Positions 59,302 to 64,000 of a stretch of DNA of 64,000 bases are shown piece by piece. The notes beneath the pieces are model-generated. The model had not been told where the DNA came from. It was given only the letters and a program-made list of their open reading frames with translations, and made no database searches. Numbering within the stretch: position 1 is the first letter of the stretch; each line of letters opens with the position of its first letter. Origin of the DNA: JBEKHT01 sp049516595 (GTDB lineage Bacteria; Chloroflexota; Anaerolineae; Anaerolineales; RBG-16-64-43); the NCBI GenBank assembly GCA_049516595.1, contig JBEKSY010000006.1:62001-126000 (forward strand), read 5' to 3'. The position numbers and the translations under genes were made by a program.

Positions 59302-60055
59302 ATCTCCCTGAGATTCGGGGATTGGAACAGGTTGGGCCGCCCTCCGCTCGAATGGGTTCGCGGGCTTCTGGGGAGGGCCATTGCGTTTCGTTGGTCGCAG
59401 GTCAGGGAGGCGGGTGGAAGGTGAGACTTGTCAGCCGCGATGTGTTCTTAGGAGATGCCCCCTGCCCTCGAGGCACGCGTAGAATTCAGTGGGGTCCTCG
59501 TATTCTGCGGGGAGTGGTCAAGGACGGGGAAGATTGAAGTGGACCAGGGATGTGGAGACGTGAGTCGCTAAAAAGGCTCTGCCCACCCTTCACGTCTTCC
59601 TGTTGGAGGCGGAAGCCGTGCGTACGGCGCCTCTGGGCGCTATGGCGGCTTTTCTATGACTCTGTTTAGGTTGACTCTCTCCTTGACCGCGGTCTTCTTC
59701 GGCCAAGACAATGCAGGGCCGGCCCAATACTACGTGGAGGGAGCTGTAGACCTGCTCCGGGCGCTGTTGGGCGAACACAATCTGGATGGCGAATATGAGC
59801 ACCCTGGCCTTCTGCGAGTCGCTACCCCTACGCTCTATGGTCTAGAGTGGTGAGGCCGCTTCGGCTTGCCTGCAACTTGGCGAGGCGATGGGGCCGCTTG
59901 GCATGGAGGCTGACAGCCACTAGCCCTCGGTCGAGGCCTCTGCTCAATCCGCCGAGTTTGGTCCTTCTCGCACCAGGATCCTCTCCGATCGGACATCTCT
60001 TGGGGCCGGCTTGCAGGGCTCTGCATGCGAACGGAACAACCAATCTGTGGGGAAT

Positions 60056-60069
60056 AGAACAAATGTTCT
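60056..60069. promoter_or_regulatory. LexA-box-like palindrome AGAACAAATGTTCT
   Basis: The symmetric GAAC-N4-GTTC core resembles the LexA/DinR operator of Gram-positive-type bacteria. No SOS gene lies nearby, so it may be an orphan or a chance match. Confidence 0.3.
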
Positions 60070-60554
60070 GATGTGGGCTAGAGATTTGTTCCCTGCCTGG
60101 AGTGGGCATCGAGCTCTTCGGGTCGCCGGGAGAATCCACCCAGGCAGGCGGTGAGGAGTCCAGAGGCTGTTTGCCCTCCGATTATGGAGGGACGGCTTCT
60201 TTCGGCCCCGCCAGCTCTCTGTCGATGGAGTCGCCAGGGTGACTTTCACCGACGGGATCAGGTCTGGGTGCTGAGTGGGGGTCCCTTGAGCCCATCTGCC
60301 AACTGCTTGGCGAAGTCTGTTGACCAATTCGTGTTGTAAGAACTGCCCTCAGGGGATGCGGCTAAGCTCTTGGCCCTGGCTACTGCGGGATGGTTCCGCT
60401 AGCGATGAGCCCATCCCAGCGGGGAGACAAGCTCGGAGCCTATGTTTATTGCTTCGGCCCGTCGTAGGACCACCGCAAGGGAGCGGAATGGCCTGCGCCC
60501 TCGCCCTACCTCGTAGGCGGTAGTAAAATGGCCTCCGCGAAGCTCCATTGTGTC

Positions 60555-60698
60555 GGCATTGCTTCTCGACTTGACGTGGCGAAGCCGGTGAAAGTCCGGC
60601 GCTGTCGCGCAACTGTGAGTCGGGACCTCATCCCCCTGCTCCATAGAGCCAGTTGGGCTGAGTTGCCCGATGAGCCAGGTCGCCCACCCCGGTCGAGC
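60555..60698 (+). promoter_or_regulatory. Cobalamin (B12) riboswitch
   Basis: The core GAAGCCGGTGAAAGTCCGGC (60591-60610) is followed by GCTGTCGCGCAACTGTGAG and GTCGGGACC. About 60 bases later GAGCCAGGTCGCCC closes the element. These match the conserved blocks of the adenosylcobalamin riboswitch in the right order. It lies 100 bases ahead of the btuC-like gene and should repress the operon when B12 is plentiful. Confidence 0.93.
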
Positions 60699-60796
60699 GC
60701 CATCCGCCTTCGCACGAAAGGTGATGCGCCATTCGCCCCCCGGATCTGGCAGCCCAACCTGATACTCGTCAGTCTCGGCCGCGCGTCGAGTCGCTC

Positions 60797-61879
60797 GTGG
60801 CTGGCGGGCATGCTGCCCGCATCTACCTCCTGACCGCCGTGGCCCTCGCAGCTGCGCTGGTGATCAGCGTGGCTGTCGGGGCCGTGACGATCCCAATCCG
60901 CGAAGTCCTGGCCCTTCTCCTTCCGGGTCCGTTCCGGGGTGTCCTGACTCCAAATCTGGTCATTCCTGCCAGCATTCGCACCATTGTTCTGGAAATCCGC
61001 TTGCCTCGGACGGTGCTGGTGGCGCTGGTTGGGGCAGGGCTCGCTGGAAGTGGAGCTGCCTATCAGGGTCTCTTCCGCAACCCACTGGCGGACCCCTATC
61101 TCCTTGGCGTTGCCTCCGGCGCAGGGCTGGGGGCCGTCCTGGCCATGAGCTGGGAGGGTCCCGGAGGCGAACCCGTGTTTGCCAGACTCGGGGCGTCTGT
61201 CGGCCTGTATTTTGTTCCTGCGGTCGCCTTCGCAGGAGCGCTGGTCACTGTTTTCCTTGTGTACCGCATCGCCCGGACCCGTCAGGACCGAAGTGGGGTC
61301 CCCGACTCGCACCTCTCCTACCTCATCCTGGCCGGCGTGGCCATAGGCGCCTTTGCCAGCGCGGCGACCTCCTTTCTCATCCTTCGCTTCCAAGGGGACC
61401 TGCAGAGGGCCATCGTGTGGATGCTTGGCGGCTACGCGCTCGGTGGCTGGGAACCCGTTTGGGCATCGCTCCCATACATCGTTGTCGGCTTGATCGCCCT
61501 CAGCCTTCTAGGCCGGGCGCTCAATGTTCTCCAGTTTGGAGAAGAGCAAGCCCTGCAGTTGGGGCTGGATGTCCGTCGCGCCCGGCTGGCAATCATCGTC
61601 ATTGCCTCTCTGACCACAGCCGCCGCAGTATCGTTTTCGGGGATCATTGGGTTCGTCGGGCTCGCGGTTCCGCACCTGGTGCGACTCCTGATCGGTTCGG
61701 ACTATCGGCGCCTGGTGCCGATGTCAATTCTCTCAGGAGCCATCCTCCTGCTTCTGGCCGATGTCCTCGCTCGGACTCTTGAGGCGCCCCAGGAGATCCC
61801 CGTGGGAGTCGTGACCGCCTTGCTTGGGGTGCCCTTCTTTCTGTATCTCTTGCGCACCTCGACTCGTCTGTCGGTCTAG
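60797..61879 (+). CDS. btuC: Cobalamin ABC transporter permease (BtuC, FecCD family)
   Basis: The membrane subunit of a B12 importer. The 360 residues contain about ten helices of the FecCD type: RLPRTVLVALVGAGLAGSGA, then YQGLFRNPLADPYLLGVASG, the coupling-region GGYALGGWEPVW, and GIIGFVGLAVPHLVRLLIGS. The riboswitch upstream marks the substrate as cobalamin or a related corrinoid and not siderophore. GTG 60797 is the only plausible start after an in-frame stop at 60722; its ribosome site is weak. The ATPase gene follows by four bases. No periplasmic-type binding protein (BtuF) is in the operon. Confidence 0.92.
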   Translation: MAGGHAARIYLLTAVALAAALVISVAVGAVTIPIREVLALLLPGPFRGVLTPNLVIPASIRTIVLEIRLPRTVLVALVGAGLAGSGAAYQGLFRNPLADPYLLGVASGAGLGAVLAMSWEGPGGEPVFARLGASVGLYFVPAVAFAGALVTVFLVYRIARTRQDRSGVPDSHLSYLILAGVAIGAFASAATSFLILRFQGDLQRAIVWMLGGYALGGWEPVWASLPYIVVGLIALSLLGRALNVLQFGEEQALQLGLDVRRARLAIIVIASLTTAAAVSFSGIIGFVGLAVPHLVRLLIGSDYRRLVPMSILSGAILLLLADVLARTLEAPQEIPVGVVTALLGVPFFLYLLRTSTRLSV

Positions 61880-61883
61880 GACG

Positions 61884-62813
61884 ATGAGCGATCTGGTCCT
61901 CGACAAGGTTACCGTTGAGTACTCCGGTCCCGAGGGGCGCAGGCTGGCTCTGGAGGGGGTAAGCCTAACCCTATCCCAGGGAGAGGTCCTGGCGCTTCTG
62001 GGGCCGAACGGCTCGGGGAAGACGACCCTGATTCGGGCTGCCAGCGGGGTCCTCCCTCTGCGCGAGGGATGCGTTCGGATCGCGGGTGCCCAAAAGGCAC
62101 TGCATGATTTGCCGCCAGCGGAGAGAGCACGCTGGGTGGCTGTGGTTCCCCAAGCCGCCCATCTGCCAGGCGGGTTCTCGGTTCTCGAGGCCGTGTTGCT
62201 TGGCAGAACCCCTTATTTGGGATGGACCGGCCGCGAGACGGAAAAGGACTTGGAGCAGGTGCGTTGGGCGATGGAGCGAACGAACCTGCTCGAGCTCGCT
62301 GGCCGATCGCTGGGCACACTATCGGGAGGGGAGCAGCAGCGAGTGCTCATCGCCCGCGCCCTGGCACAGGGCTCGCCCATTCTGCTGTTTGACGAACCCA
62401 CAGCTCACCTGGATTTGCGGAACCAAATCGAGATCCTGTTGCTGATCGCAGAAATGGCCCGCGAAGAGGGTAAATCCGTGCTGATTGCGCTGCACGATCT
62501 CAACCAGGCGGCGCGCATTGCGGATCGGGTGGCACTGCTTTCCCACGGACGCATGGTTTCCCTCGGTAGCCCTCGCGAGGTCCTCACTGCCGAAGTTCTC
62601 ACGCGGCTGTACGAGATCCCCGTGCTCGTAATCCCGCACCCGGTCCGGGGCTCGCCGCTCATCGTTCCGGATGGGGCGGATAGCGACTCAAGGATGTCCG
62701 GCGATGCGGACCGGGAAGGGACCGGAGCCCGAAGGGAGGACCCAGATGCCCAGGCTGACCAAACTTTACACCCGCAAGGGAGATCAGGGCACCACGCACC
62801 TGACCTCGGGTGA
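61884..62813 (+). CDS. btuD: Cobalamin ABC transporter ATPase (BtuD)
   Basis: The ATP-driven motor of the B12 importer. Of 309 residues, about 1-255 form the ABC domain: Walker A GPNGSGKTT (40-48), Q-loop VVPQAAHLPGG, signature LSGGEQQRV, Walker B ILLFDEPTAHLD and H-loop IALHDLN. The last 50 residues are an atypical Asp/Gly/Arg-rich tail that overlaps the next gene by 68 bases in another frame, so the C-terminus may be incidental. ATG 61884 lies four bases after the permease stop. Confidence 0.94.
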   Translation: MSDLVLDKVTVEYSGPEGRRLALEGVSLTLSQGEVLALLGPNGSGKTTLIRAASGVLPLREGCVRIAGAQKALHDLPPAERARWVAVVPQAAHLPGGFSVLEAVLLGRTPYLGWTGRETEKDLEQVRWAMERTNLLELAGRSLGTLSGGEQQRVLIARALAQGSPILLFDEPTAHLDLRNQIEILLLIAEMAREEGKSVLIALHDLNQAARIADRVALLSHGRMVSLGSPREVLTAEVLTRLYEIPVLVIPHPVRGSPLIVPDGADSDSRMSGDADREGTGARREDPDAQADQTLHPQGRSGHHAPDLG

Positions 62814-63303
62814 GCAGGTATCCAAGGATGAGTTGCGGGTGAGGGCCTACGGATCGGTCGACGAGCTCAATAGTGCCCTCGGGCTGACCCGGGCATCCAG
62901 TCCTGATTCAAAGGTGGATGAGCTGCTTGGACGCGTCCAGAACGAGCTGTTTCATCTCGGTGCGGAGCTTTCCGCTTCGGGGGGGACGAAGAAGGAAGGC
63001 CCGAGAATCGAGGCCCGGCACGTCCGGATTTTGGAGACGGATATCGACGAGTTGATGGGCGCGGTCGGGCCGCTTGAGAATTTCGTCCTGCCCGCGGGTA
63101 CCCCCGCCGCGGCGGCATTGCATCTGGCGCGCTCGATCTGCCGGAGAGCTGAGCGGGAGCTCGTCGCGCTTTCCCGGGAGGAGCAAGTCAGCCCGGCCGC
63201 CCTATCCTATCTCAACCGGCTTTCTGACACGCTCTTCGCCATGGCCTTATACGAGAACAAGCAGCGAGGGAAGTCGGAGGTGTACTGGAACAGCCGGGCC
63301 TAA
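62746..63303 (+). CDS. pduO: ATP:cob(I)alamin adenosyltransferase, PduO type
   Basis: Transfers adenosyl from ATP to cob(I)alamin, giving adenosylcobalamin. The 185 residues have the PduO signatures: KLYTRKGDQGTTHL (ATP binding), VRAYGSVDELNSALG, NFVLPAGTPAAAALHLARS, ICRRAERELV and YLNRLSDTLFAMAL. Imported B12 would be converted directly to the coenzyme form, which is also the riboswitch ligand, so the operon forms a feedback loop. GGGAGGACCC precedes the ATG, which is inside the ATPase gene; the 68-base overlap shows tight coupling. Confidence 0.95.
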   Translation: MPRLTKLYTRKGDQGTTHLTSGEQVSKDELRVRAYGSVDELNSALGLTRASSPDSKVDELLGRVQNELFHLGAELSASGGTKKEGPRIEARHVRILETDIDELMGAVGPLENFVLPAGTPAAAALHLARSICRRAERELVALSREEQVSPAALSYLNRLSDTLFAMALYENKQRGKSEVYWNSRA

Positions 63304-63306
63304 CCG

Positions 63307-64000
63307 CTACTCAAAGGGCCCCAAGGGCCCCGCCGGCTTGGCTCGGCCGGGTCGCGTTTCGATAACGTCAAGAAAGGCTTCGACAACCTTGGGATCAAAC
63401 TGGGTGCCTTTGCACCGTTCGATCTCTACAACCGCCTCCTGGTGCGATCGGGAGGACTTGTAGGGCCGTTCGTCCCGGATGGCGCCGTAGGAATCCACCA
63501 CGGCCAGGATTCTCGAACCAAGGGGGATCCCCTCCCCCTGAAGCGCATCGGGGTACCCTTTGCCGTCGAATCGCTCCTGGTGATGGCGGATGAACTCAGC
63601 CGTGCGCCGGAGTCGGTGAACCGCACTGACGATGCGCTCCCCTACCTCAGGATGCAGCCGGATCACGGACCATTCCTCCTCTGACAGCGGTCCGGGTTTG
63701 AGCAGAATCGGATCGGGGACGGCGATTTTCCCGATGTCGTGAAGCAACGCCCCCCAGCGCACGTCGTCGACTTCATCCGAGGGACACCCAAGCCGCCGAG
63801 CGGTTTCCTCCGCCCATGGGGCAAGCCGCTTGCTGTGGTCCCCGGTATAGCCATCGCGGGCCTGAGCTGCGCCGGCCAAGGCTAGGACGGCCCCTGCGCG
63901 AACCTCTTCCAGCTGGGTCTCCAGGCTTAAGTGATGGAGTGCACTGGCCGCCAGGTCTGCAATCCCCTGGAGTACAGGGGTGCTGCCCATCGAGTGGTCC
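63307..64000 (-). CDS. HD-GYP domain protein, N-terminus beyond the window
   Basis: The visible C-terminal part of a signalling phosphodiesterase. It shows the HD-GYP core: TGDHSKRLAPWAEETARRLG, ALLHDIGKIAVPDPILLKPG, HPEVGERIV, HHQERFDGKGYPDALQGEGI and ILAVVDSYGAIRDERPYKSS. Such domains hydrolyse cyclic di-GMP or related dinucleotides. The frame stays open to the window edge past a Met at 63990, and the first visible residues look like the end of a GAF domain, so the gene is probably longer. It converges with the adenosyltransferase gene, three bases apart. Confidence 0.88.
   Translation of the reverse strand, partial: DHSMGSTPVLQGIADLAASALHHLSLETQLEEVRAGAVLALAGAAQARDGYTGDHSKRLAPWAEETARRLGCPSDEVDDVRWGALLHDIGKIAVPDPILLKPGPLSEEEWSVIRLHPEVGERIVSAVHRLRRTAEFIRHHQERFDGKGYPDALQGEGIPLGSRILAVVDSYGAIRDERPYKSSRSHQEAVVEIERCKGTQFDPKVVEAFLDVIETRPGRAKPAGPLGPFE

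Larger units (their letters stand above)
57963..60549. other. Gene-poor region of about 2.6 kb
   Basis: No open frame here resembles a known protein; the longest are under about 170 codons and have GC-rich antisense composition or no ribosome site. I see no tRNA, rRNA, CRISPR or insertion sequence. Two local symmetric elements are noted separately. It may hold decayed genes, an unrecognised RNA, or simply be a non-coding gap before the cobalamin operon. One short plus-strand frame (59656-59853, 65 codons) was considered but is not supported. Confidence 0.5.

Noticed and set aside
59656..59853. 65-codon plus-strand frame in the gene-poor region
   Set aside because: No ribosome site, no known domain and unclear codon pattern.
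60506..61393. Long minus-strand open frame across the riboswitch and btuC
   Set aside because: Its product has antisense composition and it overlaps a well-supported plus-strand permease and RNA element.
1..64000. CRISPR arrays, toxin-antitoxin or restriction systems
   Set aside because: No regularly spaced repeats, cas genes, paired small toxin/antitoxin genes or restriction-modification genes were recognised.

Overview
The window is GC-rich bacterial chromosome, most likely from a member of the Chloroflexota (Anaerolineae-like or an uncultured relative). The reasons are a TIGR03663-type GT39 membrane protein fused to NHL repeats, a T-box in front of valS, a small Cys-patterned acidic protein of a kind I associate with this phylum, and a mix of Gram-positive-style regulation with no outer-membrane genes. 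The phylum is an inference; no 16S gene is present. Most of the window is ordinary housekeeping DNA, with few mobile elements: one decayed IS110 transposase.

Layout. 0.4-5.3 kb: scpB, an RluB-type pseudouridine synthase and the GT39-NHL protein, closed by a strong terminator. 5.8-9.8 kb (minus): tig-clpP-HAD phosphatase-rlmN, behind a tRNA-Leu(UAG). 10.2-12.8 kb: gyrA. 12.8-13.9 kb (minus): a glycosidase-like/SnoaL protein with a consensus sigma-54 promoter. 14.1-24.2 kb: rel, moeA, a small acidic protein, an S1 protein, a pterin dehydratase, a tyrosine recombinase, tilS, a DMT exporter and a DUF47 protein. 24.4-27.3 kb: a zinc-ribbon/H1-tail protein, a second DMT exporter and the IS110 fossil. 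27.3-30.4 kb: superoxide dismutase, ferredoxin, fumarase/aspartase and a JAMM peptidase.

30.4-46.8 kb (all minus strand) is the most interesting part. rpoN, a PAS-GAF-PAS histidine kinase and an NtrC-type activator without a DNA-binding domain form one operon. It ends at a terminator and is followed at once by a perfect sigma-54 promoter (41916-41931). That promoter drives a two-helix membrane protein, a 1750-residue TPR protein and a TPR protein with a caspase/gingipain-like His/Cys dyad. A second near-perfect sigma-54 promoter (33380-33395) precedes a TIM-barrel-like protein, ftsZ and two tiny genes. Another perfect site lies at 13.98 kb and a back-to-back pair lies upstream of rpoN. I read this as a nearly self-contained sigma-54 regulon joining a giant TPR scaffold and a caspase-like protease to cell division. 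It is my main candidate for an undescribed system.

46.8-57.9 kb: an amidohydrolase-CYTH fusion, pyrimidine nucleoside phosphorylase, an FtsB-like protein, a GT-B-like transferase, valS with its T-box, an MBL hydrolase, and an ECF-like sigma factor with a small membrane protein. 58.0-60.5 kb is gene-poor. 60.5-63.3 kb is a cobalamin-riboswitch operon (BtuC, BtuD, PduO-type adenosyltransferase). The window ends inside an HD-GYP gene.
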